Positions 9,177 through 27,600 of a stretch of 64,000 bases of DNA are shown here, one piece after another. The notes beneath the pieces are model-generated. The model was given only the letters and a program-made list of their open reading frames with translations. It ran no database searches and had not been told where the DNA came from. Source of the DNA: Poronia punctata (lineage: Eukaryota; Ascomycota; Sordariomycetes; Xylariales; Xylariaceae); NCBI GenBank assembly GCA_022579005.1, contig MU401633.1, positions 16,624-80,623 on the forward strand. Direction: 5' to 3'. Both the position numbers and the translations under genes were made by a program. How positions within the stretch are numbered: position 1 is the first letter of the stretch; each line of letters starts with the position of its first letter.

Positions 9177-12100
9177 GTTATAAGTTTAGTTTGCTTATAA
9201 AAAACTAGTACTACTTTTAAAAGCTTAAAAGCTAGTTAACTACTTATAACTTTATTTTTAAGCTTTTATTTATAAATTATTTAATATAAACTTTAACTTA
9301 TTAAAAACTATTTTAAATATATTTAACTTTTTTAATACTTTTTTATTTAAATAAGCATTTTAATATAACTTAAAAAGCTTTTAAGCATTTAAAATGTTAA
9401 AAAATAAAATTAACGTAAATATTACTTTTAAAAATGCTTATAACTAAGCAAAGTAATATTAAAAGCTTAAGTTTATTTATTACTAGCGTAGTATTTAAAA
9501 AAAAGTAAACTTAAATGCTTTTAAAATAACTTATAGTTTAATAAAGCTTTATAAAAATCTTACTAAAAAAAAAGTAAAAAAAGTTATTATTTAGCAATAA
9601 CTATATAAATAATATAAAGCTTAGCTATGCTACTTTAATAACTTTTAAAATAATAAAAAGCTTAACTTTTTTAAAACTTTAAACTTAAATAAAGCTAAAA
9701 TTTAAGCTATATATAAAATAATAATTAATAAAAATAGTAAGCATAAAAAATAAGTTATTATGCTTTAAGCGTATTTAACTTTTATTTAAAATTAAGTTAA
9801 CAAAATAGTTAATAACTACTTTAAAAGCTAAGTTTAAGTGTTTTAAAACTAAAACTATAATTATATGCTTTAAAACTTTATTTAGTGCTTAAAAAAAATT
9901 ATTGCTTTATATAATATTAAGTTTTAATAAATTGCTTAAAAAATATATTATTAAGTGCTTGCTAAAGTATAAAAAAGCTTAGTTAAGCTAAATAAGTAAT
10001 ATAAAAAATAGTAAGCAGTATATAATAAAGCTTTTAACTATAATATAGTAAATATTAAAAAGCTACTAGTAATAAAAAAATTTTTAACTATAATAAATAT
10101 TAAAATTGTACTAAAGTAAGCTTAAAATAAAAAAATATAACTTTTTTACTACTAAGCTTTTAGTAAATTAATTTTAACGCTTATAAAATATGCTAAAATT
10201 TTTAAAAAGTATAATTAAAAGTTAAAAAACTAAAAAAAAGCTAGTATTTTAACTATTTTTATAATAGCAATTTTAAACAACTTTAAAAAAGCAAAAGCAT
10301 TTTAAGTAAAGTTAAGTACTAAAAACGCTTTTAGTAGCAAAAGCAAGTCTTACTTATATTTTTTTAAAAATAAAAAAAGCTATTACTTATAGTTACTATA
10401 TAAGTACGCTTACTTTTAGCGCGCTATTATTAAATTTATAAGCTTTAAAGGTTTTTAAATAAGCAATAAGCATATTAAAAAAACTAAAAAGCGCTACTTA
10501 TAAGCTAAGTAAAATAAACTTTAATAAAAAATTGTAAAAAAAAAGTAAGCAGTACTATTAAAACTTATAAGCTTTAAAAAAAAAAAAAAATTAAATAAGC
10601 AAAAAAATTCTAGCTAAAGTAAATATTTACTTAAAAATTAAATTTATATAGTAATTAATTTAGTAAGCTTTAGTATTAAAGCTAAAAACTTTACTATATT
10701 TATAATACTTAAATAATTTTAATATATACTAGCAAATAATATAGTACTAAATAACTATAAAGTAGTTTATTTAGTTAATAAACTAAATTTATTAAATAAA
10801 AAAAGCTTTTAGGCTATATTTAATAGCAGCGTTTTATTTAGCACTATAAGCTTTTTAATAATTAAAAAAAGTTAATAAATAATTTAAAAAGTAATAAATA
10901 AAATTATAAGCTTTTATATAAAAGACTTAGTTTTAAAAAATATAAACATAGTTAAAGGTTTTTATATTAATATTATTTTAAAAGCTTAACTTTAGCAAAA
11001 AAAGATTTAATATTATAGTTTTAACTGCTTGCTTTAATATAAATTAATTAAGCATAATACTATACTTAAAATATTTATATATTATTATAATTTAGTTTTT
11101 TTTAAATATAAGCTTTAATTTTTTTATTTTAGCAATTATTTAGTAAACTTTATAATATTTTTTAATATTTTACTTAGTACTATAAAAATTATAATAGCTA
11201 CTATAAAAAAAAATATTAACTTTTTAAAAACTTACTATAATTATAAACTAATTTAAAAAAATTATAGTACTTAAAAGTAAAATACTTAAGTTTAAAAGCT
11301 TTATAAGCTTTAGTTAATAAAATATAAAACGTTAAAATTTAAAAAATGCTTTATATTAAGTATAATAGCTATATTACTACTTATATAACTAAAGTAGTGT
11401 TTTATTAAACTTTAAAGCGTTATATAAGTTAGCTATTTTAAAAAATTTATTAAAATTTATTTAATTATAAAAAAAGCTATAATAAATTTATATAAATATT
11501 AGTTTTAAAAAATAAATATAGCAAAATATTTTAAGCTTTTTTATTATAAAAAAAAAGCTTAAAACTAGTACTTAAAAAGCTTACTAATTTTAAAAAGTAA
11601 GTAAAACGCTAGTTTAAACTTTTTTTTTACTTTTTTTACTATAATAATAAAAAAGCAATTATTGCTATAAAAAAAAACTAAGTATAAAAAGTAGTATAAA
11701 AAAAAAAATTTATAATAAAAACTTTATTTATATATGTTAAAAAACTAGTAAAAGCAAGTAAACAAGCTAAATAATAAATTATATATAAGTTAACTACTAT
11801 AATAAACAAAGTATATTTACTTATTAAACTATAGCTAAAAATAGTTTAAGCAATAGTATAATTATATAACTAAAGCTTTTTAAAAGCTTATAATTTTTAT
11901 AGCTTACTTAAAAAGCTTTATATATAGTTTATATATTATTTTTATTAGTATATACTAAAAATAAAAAAAGTATTAATAAGTAATTTTAAACTAAACTAGT
12001 TAAAAATAATAGCATATAAATATAAATATTATTTATTAAAGCAAGATTTTTTTATAAGTTATTAAAAATAAGCATTTAAAATAAAACTTTAAGCATATAT

Positions 12101-15100
12101 AAAATATATAGTAAAATATATAGCAACTAACTTATACTAAATTTAAATACTTGTAATAAAGTAAATAATTATGTTTAAAAATATAAAGTTTAATAAAATA
12201 TAGTTTTATAACTTAAAAAAAACTTATAAATATATTAATTAAAAAATAATATAATATAAGTTTATTAAAATTAAATTAATATTAATATTATTTTTTAATA
12301 AACTTTTAAATAATAAAACTAAAAATATTTTAAGTTATAAAATATTGCTTAATATACTATTAGTAATAAAAAAAATTAAAAGTATACTTAAACTAACTAA
12401 AAGCTTAAATAGCTTTTTATAAGCTTATAAGTTAAAAATAAGTATAATATAAAAGCAAGTAAAGCTACTTAAAAACTTATAATATTAGCAACAAGAACTT
12501 ATAACTTTTAAAAATATGCTAAAGCTTTTTAAGCAAAAAAAATAGCATAATTAAAAACTTAAATAATAAGGCAATATATTAGTAGCACTTAAAAAAAGTA
12601 TATAAAATATAAAGCAAAGATTATAAAAGTTAAATATACTAAAAAAAACGCTATAAGCTAATATTAATAAGCAGCTTAAATAAAAATAGCTGCTTTAAAG
12701 CATTTAAGCTTATAAAATAATATAATAAAGTATTAAAATATAACTTTAAATATTTAACTATATTTAATAATAAAAAAAAAAGCTTTAAAGTATTAAAAAA
12801 ACTTTTATAATACTTTAAAGTATTTTAATACTTTTAATATATAACTTAAAAAAAAGTAAAATAAAGCTTTTAAAAAAAAGGCATAAAGCTTAAATGCTTT
12901 TAATATAAAAAAGTTAAAAATAAAAAAAAAATATACTTAGTAAAAACTTTTAAAATAAGTTAAAAAAAGCAAAAGATTTTATAAATTTTTACTTTATAAT
13001 AAAGCTAAAAAAAGCAATTAGTATATATTTACAATACTTATATATAGCAAAAATATAATTATAATACTAAATAATAATAATAAGTATTAAAAATCTTTTT
13101 TAAAAATATTTTTTTTAAATTAACTAAAAGTAATTTACTAAAAAGATTAAAAATATAAGATTTTATATGCTATATTTATAGTAATAGTAAAGTAAATAAA
13201 AGCAAAACATTTAAGTGCTTTTTTAAAAAAGAAAATCTATTAAAACAACTTAGTAAAGCTAAAACCTAAGCATTAAAAAAACTTTATAATATATTTACTA
13301 AAAAAGTATTTTAAAAAAAGCGTAAAAAAAAAGCTAAATTAAATACTTATACTTAATATTATAAAATATATTTTATATAAAAATATAATAAGTAAGCTAT
13401 TATTATTAAAATAAATATTTGCTTATAAGTTTAATAAAAAAAAATATTTTATAAACTATAAAGTTAAACTAATAATAAAAAAAAATTAATAAGTAATTAA
13501 TACTTTTTAGTTAACTTATATAGCTACTTTTACTATTTTAACTTTTTAACTAATTATAATAATAGTAGCCTACTTTAATTTTAAATATAAATAATATAAT
13601 ATTAAAAGCATATTTTTTAATATAAGTAAAAAAAGTAAAAAGCTAGTAATATATAATATGCTTAATAGTATAAAAAAGTATTTTAATAAGGTTATATTGC
13701 TTTTAAAAGCATTATATAATTTAAAAAACTTACTTTTTTTTTAGTATAAAAAATTTTTAAGCATGCTAATAAAACTTAGTTTTATACTTTTTAAAAAAAA
13801 ACCTTATTTATTTTATAGCAAAAACTGCTAAATATTAGTAATTTTTTATATAAACAATTTTTTAATATTATATTTAAAGTTTTATAAAGTATAAGCATTT
13901 TAAGTAACCTAAAGTATTAAATAAGCATATAAAATTAAAAACTAAAAAAATATTATATAGTTTTTTAAAATTAAAGTAGTAAAAAATAAAAAAAAAAAAC
14001 AATTTTTTTACTATATAACTAATATATTAAAAAAGTAGCTAAGCATTATAATTTAGCTAATAAAAGCTAAATACTATATATACTACTACTTTATAAAAAA
14101 CTAAAAAAGTTTAAAAACATAGCAATAAAAGTATAAATTAAAGCGTATTAAAAATATATAAAATTAATTATATATATAGTAATTATAATAAAAGCAAATA
14201 TATTATATATTATATTACTTTTATTAAAGTTTTTAATTAACTTAGGTTTAAAGCATTTAATTATAATAAATTAAGTTATTAAGTATTTATATTATATTAA
14301 AAAGCTAAAAATAATAATAAACTATTTTTTTAGTAGCTTATAAGCACTAGTAATAGTAAAAAATGCGTTTTTTGCTAATAATTTAAAAACATAGCAATTT
14401 TTTTATAAATACTTAATAAGTTTATAAAAAAGCTTAATTATTTAAAAAGTATATTAATAAAATATAGTTTTTATTTTTACTATAAAAGCAAAGTTAATAG
14501 TTTTAAAACTAATAAGCAAAAAAGTTATAGCGCTAAAGCGTTTAATAGTTAATATAAAGCTTAATTTTAACTAAAACTAAAAAATTTACTTTAATAATAT
14601 ATAAGCAATTTACTTAGCAATAAAAAATAAAAAACATATTAGTATTTAATTAAAATATATTAATATATAAAACATATAAATATATAAGCAATATTAAAAA
14701 AGCTTATTTAAAATTAAATATATAGCAATAGCTAATATACTAGCTAATAAACTTACTAAAAACTTATTTTAAAAAGCGTTTAAACATTTTAAATTACTAC
14801 TAAACTTATAATAAATTTTAATACTACTACTTAAAATAAAAAATTAACTTTAAAAGGTAGCAAAGCATTACACTTTAATTAAAAAAAAGCGTAAGTATTA
14901 AAAGTTTATTATAAAACTTTAATATTTATATTTAAACTAGCTAAGCAAAACTACTTAAAAATAATAAATAATAAATAAGCGTAAAATAAAATTAATTTAA
15001 TTTTTTTTAAAAGCTTTTTTACTTTTTACTTTTTTTTTTTACCTTTTTTTTTTAAGCATTAGTAGTATACTGCTAACTTTAACTACTATAAGCACTATAA

Positions 15101-16520
15101 CTACTATTATATGCTTTTTACTAAAAAATGCTAAGACTTTAAAAACTAATAATAGTATTTTAAGCTAAAATAAGCTTTTTATTATTTACTGCAAGCTTAT
15201 TAAGCTTTATGTTTTTAACTTTATAATTTTTTAGCTTAAGTATTTAAAATATAATGTTTTATATTTTTTTTAAAAATACTTGCTACTAAATATTTTTTTT
15301 AAAATAAAAGTAAATAATATACTAATAAAAATTGCTATATTAACTATTTAAAGTATTAATATACTTATATAACTTTTTTATTTTTTAAAATAAAGTTAAA
15401 TACTTATAAGCATTAAAAATAAAAGTAAAATATTTATTTAATTTTTAATAATTGCTTTTGCTTTAAGCATTTTAAATAAAGCGTTAGTATATAATATAAC
15501 TTAAGCAAAAAGTAAGCAATAAGCTTAGCTAATAGTATAACGTAAGCAAAAATAGTAATTTAAGTTAGCTATATTATAATAATTAATTTTAAAAAATAAA
15601 TAAATAAAATTGCATATTATAGCTAAAAAATAATTAGCATATAAAATATCCTAATAAGCACTTAGTTATAATTTAAGTACAACCTTTTGCTTTTTTTTAT
15701 AAATAAAAAAAGTAAATATTTTAAAAACAGCTTTATTAGTATATAAAAGCTAATTTAAAGTATATAGCTTTATATAATTATAATATAAAACATAATTTTT
15801 ATTTATATTAAACTTACTAAACTAAATATTATTATTATTATTGTTATTATTTTTTTTATTAAAACTAAAGCTAATAAAAATAAAAATATTTAAATTAAAG
15901 CTAATAAAGGTAAAAGTATTAAAAATAAGCTATAAAACTTATAACTATTTATTAAGCATTAGATTTAAACTAGTATTAAATAATATATTTAAGTATTACT
16001 TTAGCGCTTGCTTTTTTTTTACTAAACTAAAAACGCATAATAAAATAATATATATAAAAAAAAAAAACTTTAAAAAAAAACCTTAACTAAAAATAAAAAA
16101 ACTACGCTTAAAAGCTTTTTATAGCTTTTAAGCAATAGCTTTTTTTTTTAGTATAAAAAAAACTTTTTAATAAAATAAGCAACTATATAAAAAAAAGCAA
16201 ATTAGTATAGTTAAATAAAAAAGCAAGTCTTATAATAAATTAAAAATGCTTTAACTTACTATATAAAACTTTTATAATAATTTTTACTATAAAAACAAAT
16301 ATAAAGCAAAAAACGTGCTTTTAATTAAAAAATATAATAAGTTATAGCTTAAAATGCTAATTAAAGCAAAAAACGTACTTTTTTTATATATTAAAGCTTT
16401 TTACTACTTTTTAAAGCTAATTAAAAAGTTTATAGTACTAGTAGTTTATTTAGCTATATTAATATAGTAAAAAAATTAATAACTAAATTAGGTGCTATAA
16501 AAAATATTATAGTAAAAATA

Positions 16521-16720
16521 AAAAAAGCATTTATAATATTTTTAAGTTGTTTACTAGTAACTTATACTTTAAGCAAAAATATAAAAGCATTTATAATATA
16601 TTTAAGTTGCTTGCTAACAACTAACGCTTTAAGTAAAAGTATAAAAGTACTTATAATATTATTTAGTTGCTTGCTAGCAATATTTTTATTTATAATATTT
16701 TTAAGCTACTTACTAGTAGC
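16521..16720. repeat. 60-bp tandem repeat inside the RIP-degraded element
   Basis: Units stack at exactly 60 bp. AAGTTG(T/C)TT(A/G)CTA recurs near 16544, 16604 and 16664, and TATAAAAG(C/T)A near 16581 and 16641. A shortened fourth unit ends near 16720. A period of 60 is divisible by three, so the original could have encoded a 20-residue protein repeat; that is inference. Confidence 0.75.
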
Positions 16721-18172
16721 TTTTTTTATATTATCTTACTAACGTTAACAAATATAATATATTATAAAATTACTTTTACTTAATAAATTAAACAATAAAA
16801 AAATAAATAACTAAAGCGTACGCTTTACTTATTATTTAGCATGCTTTAAAGCACAAGCAGCGTTTATACTAGCAAAAGCATTATATATAAACACTATACT
16901 AAAAGCAACTTTTACTATTAATAAAAGTATAAGCGTTATATAAAAAAACAGCAAACTATAAACTTTAATATAAAAAACATAAAAAATAACTATAAGCACT
17001 TTAAAAGCTTATTTAAACATAATAACCTTTTTATAAGCATTAAAATTATTATTTAAATACTTATTAGCTTTTATTATAAAAGTTTAATTAATAATAATAA
17101 CTTTTAAATAAGCATTTATATTATTATTAAAATGCTTATTTTTTAATACTTACTTTATAAAGCCCTTTTTATAATATAACTAGTTTTACTTTTTTTTAAA
17201 TAATAAGCTAAAAACTATATTAAATATAAGTATAAAATACTTTAATAAAAGTAAACCTATAATTAAAATAAGTTAAAAAAGCATTATAAGTAATATAAAA
17301 AAGCTTATAAGCATACTAGCTTTATTTTTTTTATAATAAAGTATTATAAAAGCTAAGTTACGCTTACTTATGCTATAAAAGTTTTTTATATAAGCTTAAG
17401 CTAAAAAAGCAGCAAGATTTTTTATATTAAAGTTTATATTTATATGCTTAGCTATAGCTTAAAACTTTTTCTTTAACTAATAAACTATTTATATACTAAA
17501 AATAAGTTTAAATTTTATATTATACACTATAAAATAGCGTAGCAAGTATTAAATAAAAAAAAATATACGTATTATTTACTTTATAATTAAAAAGCGTAAT
17601 AACGTTTTAAATACTTTAAAAATTAACTAAAAACTAATGCTTATGCGCTAAAAAGTAGTAATAAGTATACAAAATAAAAAAATATAAAAGCAAAAATATA
17701 AAAAAAAAAAGGTTAGGAAATTTAAAAAAGTATTTAAGCTTATAAAAGTATTAGTATAAGCAAAGTAAATAAATAGCAAACGTAACTAAGTACTATAATA
17801 TAATATAAAATACTTAAAAGTACTTAGTTTAAATATAAGTATATTTAATATATTTATAAGCTTATATAAACAATAAGGTACTAAAGTACTTAATTACTTT
17901 AACTTATTTTAACTACTATATATTATAACGCATTTCTAAATATGCACTTATATTTAAAAAAAAAAAAAAACCTAAAGATTGCTAGCATTTATATAATTAC
18001 TAGCACTTTGCAATTATTATAATACATTTTAAATATGCAAACATATTTAAAAATTAGTTTATATACGCTAATGTTATTATTTTATTTATAATAATTTCCT
18101 TTTATTTACTTATATTATCTTACTAGTTAATATTTAAAGCTATTTATAATAGTTAGCTTTAAATAAAAAGTA

Positions 18173-18463
18173 TATAATAAATAAAGCATATAACCTAGAT
18201 CTAAAAGTATTAAAAATACTTTAAGTAACTAAGTATATAGTAACTTTATTTTAAATAAAGTAAAATACGCTGCGCATATTTTAAACTATTATATAACATA
18301 TACTTATACCTAAAAAGTATTAAAAATATATAAAGCACTTTAAACCTAGTTAAATATTTTTATAGATTATAATTAATTATATTATATTTTTAAGCGTATA
18401 GTTTTACTTTTAATGCTCTGCACCTATCCCAATCCACTCTGTTTGCTGCAACTCATCGTCGGA
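18173..18463. repeat. right LTR
   Basis: The same length as the left LTR and colinear with it. Here the inner (5') part is RIP-mutated and the last 50 bp, ending CATCGTCGGA, are not. The terminus is not the usual CA, so the exact boundary is uncertain by one or two bases. Confidence 0.92.
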
Positions 18464-18468
18464 AACCT
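18464..18468. repeat. target-site duplication, right copy (AACCT)
   Basis: Matches AACCT at 8881-8885. Confidence 0.75.
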
Positions 18469-18949
18469 TTAAAGATCCACGGACCTGCATTAGACTACAC
18501 ACAACGTACTCATAGTGGGATGATGCTATTCTTGCCACAGATTCAAAGTTTTTGCAAGGGAGCTAAGCTTAAAGCTACTACAATAGTTGGCATCAGAATA
18601 CCGTCTGACACGGTACCAAACCTAGCACTACCACATGCTTACATCTTGCAAACCTATTTGTTAACTTGTATGCCTATAAACCCCCGAGCAAAGAGAAGGA
18701 GAAGGAGCAACCTCTTTAGGACAAGATTTAAGATTTTAACGGTCATGACACTTTATATTTGAAAGCCCGCACTCTAACAGGACGCATTTGGCCTCGGAGG
18801 TATATACATACACCAAATCAATAATCAAAGACACTGATACTGGGGAAAGAAAAGTAATCGCCAAGTTTACTTCTTACTCTTCCATTTGTTAACCCGAAAC
18901 TCCACATCCGGGAAATGTCCAAAAGACTGACAGGTACTCATTTGCTGCC
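18469..18949. other. spacer between the LTR element and ARG5,6
   Basis: Normal base composition returns immediately after the LTR. An 80-codon frame at 18520-18762 (+) has no recognisable features. The rest is probably ARG5,6 3' UTR. Confidence 0.55.
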
Positions 18950-23683
<4,734 letters not shown>

Positions 23684-24601
23684 TTATTTATTATTGACGA
23701 CGACTAATGAACCGTGGCGTTAGAGCTGTCGTCCTCTTGGGATAATCAAAAATACTGAATTCTTACCAGCAGGCACAATGATAATAACAAGGACAACGAT
23801 GATGCCTATAATCAGACACATCCTCATCTTCATATCCTTCCACCACATCTGCTTGCGCACCCGGTTGGCACCTCGGCGGAAGCCTTGGGCAGATACGGCA
23901 AGGTTGTCGGTTTTATCTTGAAGGGCATCGAGACGTTCACCACGCTGCGAAACCTTGTTGATGTTCTCTCGCATTACACCAACTGTGTCATCGATTTGCT
24001 ACAAGGACTGATTGTCAGCATTTACATTGTCTACATAACAGTAGCCTTTTCGTGTCCAGGTTGTGGAATATGCCAGTCTTGAAGCGATAAACGTTCACAG
24101 CTCAGTAGTTGACGGCTTCGTTGGCCTTGCGGTAGGCCATTCTAGATTCAGAATGCGCCACCAGGCGAAAAGGCAGAAACATCATTCAAAATGCAAATGC
24201 GATAACGATCATATCGATTATGGCCTTGTCGGCTCCTTTGCGTCTTCTTTTTATCCGTTCGTAACCGATGTACCGGAGCTTATCTCAATAGGAAGTAAAA
24301 GATGGCGCAACTTTAAGGTCGGCATTGGTCGTCTTCTTGTGCCGCCAGCTTGTCGCGATGACACACGCTTAATCCGGTCGGTCGGTCGGTCGGTCGGTCG
24401 GAGAGTTGATCGCTTGTCGACACATCGGAATCCATCCAACCCGAGAACACGAGCAGGTCCAACTATGACTTCAAATCCTTCAATAAGAAATCAACTCACA
24501 GCTTGTAGAGCTTGTGTCCTAGCATTGCCAGGTTGTTGCTGAGTCGCGCCAGGTTGGCCACTCGGGATGTAGGGGTCGTAGGGAGCTTCTTGGCCGGACA
24601 T
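23684..24601 (-). CDS. synaptobrevin-type vesicle R-SNARE (Snc1/Snc2-like)
   Basis: Exons 24601-24500, 23998-23767 and 23703-23684 encode 117 residues. Introns are 501 and 63 bp; the small one has branch CTAAC and acceptor TTAG. The N-terminus is [16 protein letters not shown]. The SNARE motif runs from [16 protein letters not shown] with the zero-layer Arg53 (SQRGERL) to [21 protein letters not shown] basic juxtamembrane stretch ([12 protein letters not shown]) precedes a single C-terminal membrane anchor ([15 protein letters not shown]) and a short lumenal end, PAVVVNNK. Snc-type R-SNAREs drive fusion of secretory and recycled endocytic vesicles with the plasma membrane, at the hyphal tip in filamentous fungi. 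The size and anchor match the family. The last 20-nt exon is chosen because only it gives the expected VVxxxK-type end. Confidence 0.93.
24375..24401. repeat. (CGGT)6 microsatellite in SNARE intron 1
   Basis: Six uninterrupted CGGT units plus CGG, wholly within the 501-bp first intron of the synaptobrevin gene, so length changes should not alter the protein. Confidence 0.95.
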
Positions 24602-27600
24602 GTTGGCGGTAGGGACTCTGGTTCGGTTGGGATTCGAATCAAAAGCTCGGTGGGCGCAAAGGTGATACTTGCTCAAAATCGATGGTTTGGGATATCGTTG
24701 GCGATGGAAAAGTCGGGATGTGGAGTTGGGTGAATGGTGGAAGTACAGAGCAGCCGTAGATTGAAGGTTGGTTTAGATGAGAGTGTAATGGAGGTTGGTA
24801 AGATGAGAAGAGGTACACAGCTTGGCAGGATCTGGCTTTGTCAGGGTTGGCTGGCGAAATGACTTTACAGTGAGCCACCAGTGGCTGGCGTGTTATTCAG
24901 TTACAGAAGGCGTTGCTTTTCTGAGACACCACCAGATTCCATTAAGGTGCCTAAGATAAATGTACTCGCACAGTAAAACTTGGCAATGAAATACAAAGAC
25001 ATCACGCATCCCAAGCCCGTCATAATCGAGGCGCCCGCACTGTATACTTGATTCCTCTGGGAGGTTCCAGTCACTGACTGCAAGCACTGCGCCGATAGGG
25101 AAGGGAACACTGAGAACACTGACTGGCATCACAAGTACTTGTAGGTTTACTCGTAACACTGAGCTGATAAAACACGGCCTCTAGATAGCTAATCCCAATC
25201 AATCAATCGAGAGGCAGCCCTTCATTCATATTTTTATTGGTATGAATATTTGAAAAAGTCAACACTCTCTATTTCTAGGTGCCACTATATAAATATCATT
25301 GCGTTCTGTTTACATCAGTGTTCATACAGGTAATAAATAAACCCCATGCTGTTAGGCAGCCAACGTACTTGGTACTCGTACAAGTAGGCAGCTATTTTTG
25401 AACGCTCTGGGTGTTGTTCATGCTAATGGTAGACCTTGGTGGCTACGGCTATATGCCCTCATACAATGTCAACACATGGAAGTATATGTTGTAAAGCACT
25501 AAAACTACCGGCTCTGCTCTACCTTGGTTCGTCTTCCTTGTTTACTATGAAGATATATCAAGGGTTATATACAAGAATCCTGCATTTAGCTACTTGACCT
25601 GAGCAAACAATGCTATCAAATGTAGGTACCTTACTCAAGCAAAAGTTATAGCAGAAACCACGGTATTCAACGTGGAAGTGTTAAAGAATACAATGGTTGC
25701 GGGCATGCAACCGGGGATGTGGGCGCCTTCACATGTTTAACATGTTGGTAACCCACCTAACCCTCCCTACTGGTATCAGGTCAGTATTATCTAGATTATG
25801 TGTAGACAGGTTAAAGTATATATACATGGCAACATCTGCAGACTGCAACATCTGGGTACATATTTGAAGGGTAGACTTCAATATCCAAGCTACATGTACC
25901 TTTAAACTACCTTACCTACTTGTTGCATTTAGGTAATCGGAAAACAGGTGAATCAAATAAGTTTCTATGCTGTGTAGCAAAGCAAACTGATCATGAAACA
26001 TAACGATTTACACAGGGATAATAGATACTATGAGTAGGTACAGGACCTGCTTGCTATCTCCTTATACGTTAATTACTATTCAACGCACAATGCAGATGTA
26101 ATGTTAGCGCTTCTCCGTCGCGATTCCCGTACTGACGCCATCCAGCCGCCTCCTATATGCCCCTAGCCTCAAACTTCCGTGTACTTCAAGTATACGTGTG
26201 AAAATAGCTGTTGGTTTGACATTAGAAAAGTCCACATATTAGATTTGTATACATAATGCATAACTTGAAAGCTCAAATACGATCACTACCTGTCATCGTA
26301 GTTGAAGTGTTTAACCCAAACCTCTACCTAACGTTACCACAGTAAAGATCAACAAAGTAAAAACAGTCTACACGTATCTAGATTACTTGCATATAGTACA
26401 GACTATATCTAAATTTGTAGTTAGATACTTCTTACCAAGCCTACGAGTAGGCTAGTCTACCTGATGGCCCAGTGGGGAAGAAATTGTGGCTTACACGTAA
26501 TGGAACCATGGGGCTGTGCACAATATTACGAGTACGCAGCCTCTACACGTACTCGTAGACTTCTTCACCTCCCCAAGCCTCATAGAGGTAGAACCAACGC
26601 ATTTGACGTTGTCGGAGAAATAACGATAGGCCCGAAGTGCTTCACGGAATACCATTATCAAAGTAAAACCCCACCTTGTCTAAGAGAAAGCGTCAGGGCC
26701 AGGCTTAAGAAACCCAGGTCGGAGCGCTCTCAGGAATTAGTTCCTGCTCTAGGTGTACTTCTAAGGTCTCCGCAGCAGGTATTATTTGGAAATATTGGTA
26801 AGACGCAGTCAAGTTGAGGCCATACAAGCTTCCACTCCTGCCCATTGTAGGTTGTGATAATAATGTTTGATACTCCAGGGGTCCAGGTAACAGGCAGATC
26901 ATTGTTTTTGTTGATTTGTACGATAGCACTGTGGTCTGTTCTCTTCGCTTCCCTTACTATAGATCACCTGATTACACAAGTGTTGTAATTCGGTACAGAC
27001 AAACCCATAAGGGAACCGTGCGCCAACACATATCTCTATGGAGTTGACCTTGTTATCTATCATGGATGCATTCGGCTTCTACAGGCGGCTGGCTCACATA
27101 CAAGTGTTCTAGATGAAGAAGGCTGATCTCGGACCCATGCCTTGGAAAATGCATTTACTTGATATCGTTACCACATTTACCCGGATCTTGTGATCTTGCC
27201 TTTATTAGGGCAACAAAATCTTTTCACTGCATTCATATGCCTATGGGTAGGTCAAGTGTTGGGGCCACAGCGCCCCGGCCTGTTCCCGTCCCGATAGCTC
27301 TTGCCTACTGCTCTAAAATTAGACGTATTACTTACTTACCTCTTAGTAGGAGGTACCTACTATATTACCGTCGCCGCCAATTTCATTGTATGGATGAATG
27401 CGTGTAGGCGGTCATGAGAAACCGCTAGACACTTCAATGCTAAGGTAATTTCAAACCTGTGGTGTGGCCTGCATATACCATACGTTTAAGTTTGGCATGG
27501 AAAGAACTATAAAGCTTATTTTTGAATCACCGGGGGCGGGGTGGACACGTAGACAGAATCTGGGATGTTCTCCCTCTTCTTCCCCCTCCGTAGTCCGCAA

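Larger units (their letters stand above)
8886..18463. mobile_element. RIP-degraded LTR retrotransposon, about 9.58 kb
   Basis: Direct repeats of 290-291 bp bound a 9-kb interior. An AACCT target duplication flanks the element. The interior is extremely AT-rich, with stop codons in every frame and only tiny open frames, so no gag or pol domain can be read. CpA and TpG are depleted and TpA dominates, as expected from repeat-induced point mutation. The mutated zone stops within the LTRs: roughly the first 70 bp of the left LTR and the last 50 bp of the right one are nearly unmutated, and the genes on either side are intact. A purine-rich tract (18161-18170) sits just before the right LTR where a polypurine tract is expected. 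Gypsy or Copia class cannot be decided, and the original orientation is unknown. Confidence 0.9.

Noticed and set aside
15841..16086. 81-codon Lys/Leu/Ile-rich frame in the AT-rich element
   Set aside because: Composition is fully explained by RIP-generated AT bias; no domain.
9000..18400. CRISPR array or prokaryotic origin for the AT-rich repeats
   Set aside because: No short regularly spaced repeats with unique spacers, and all surrounding genes are spliced fungal genes.
8886..18463. AT-rich block considered as mitochondrial DNA insertion or centromere core
   Set aside because: Colinear terminal direct repeats with transition-only differences and a target duplication favour a RIP-mutated LTR element.
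26464..26817. 117-codon ATG-initiated frame (+) in the gene-poor stretch
   Set aside because: No recognisable domain, no splice context, and it contains the TACGAGTA-type words typical of non-coding DNA here.
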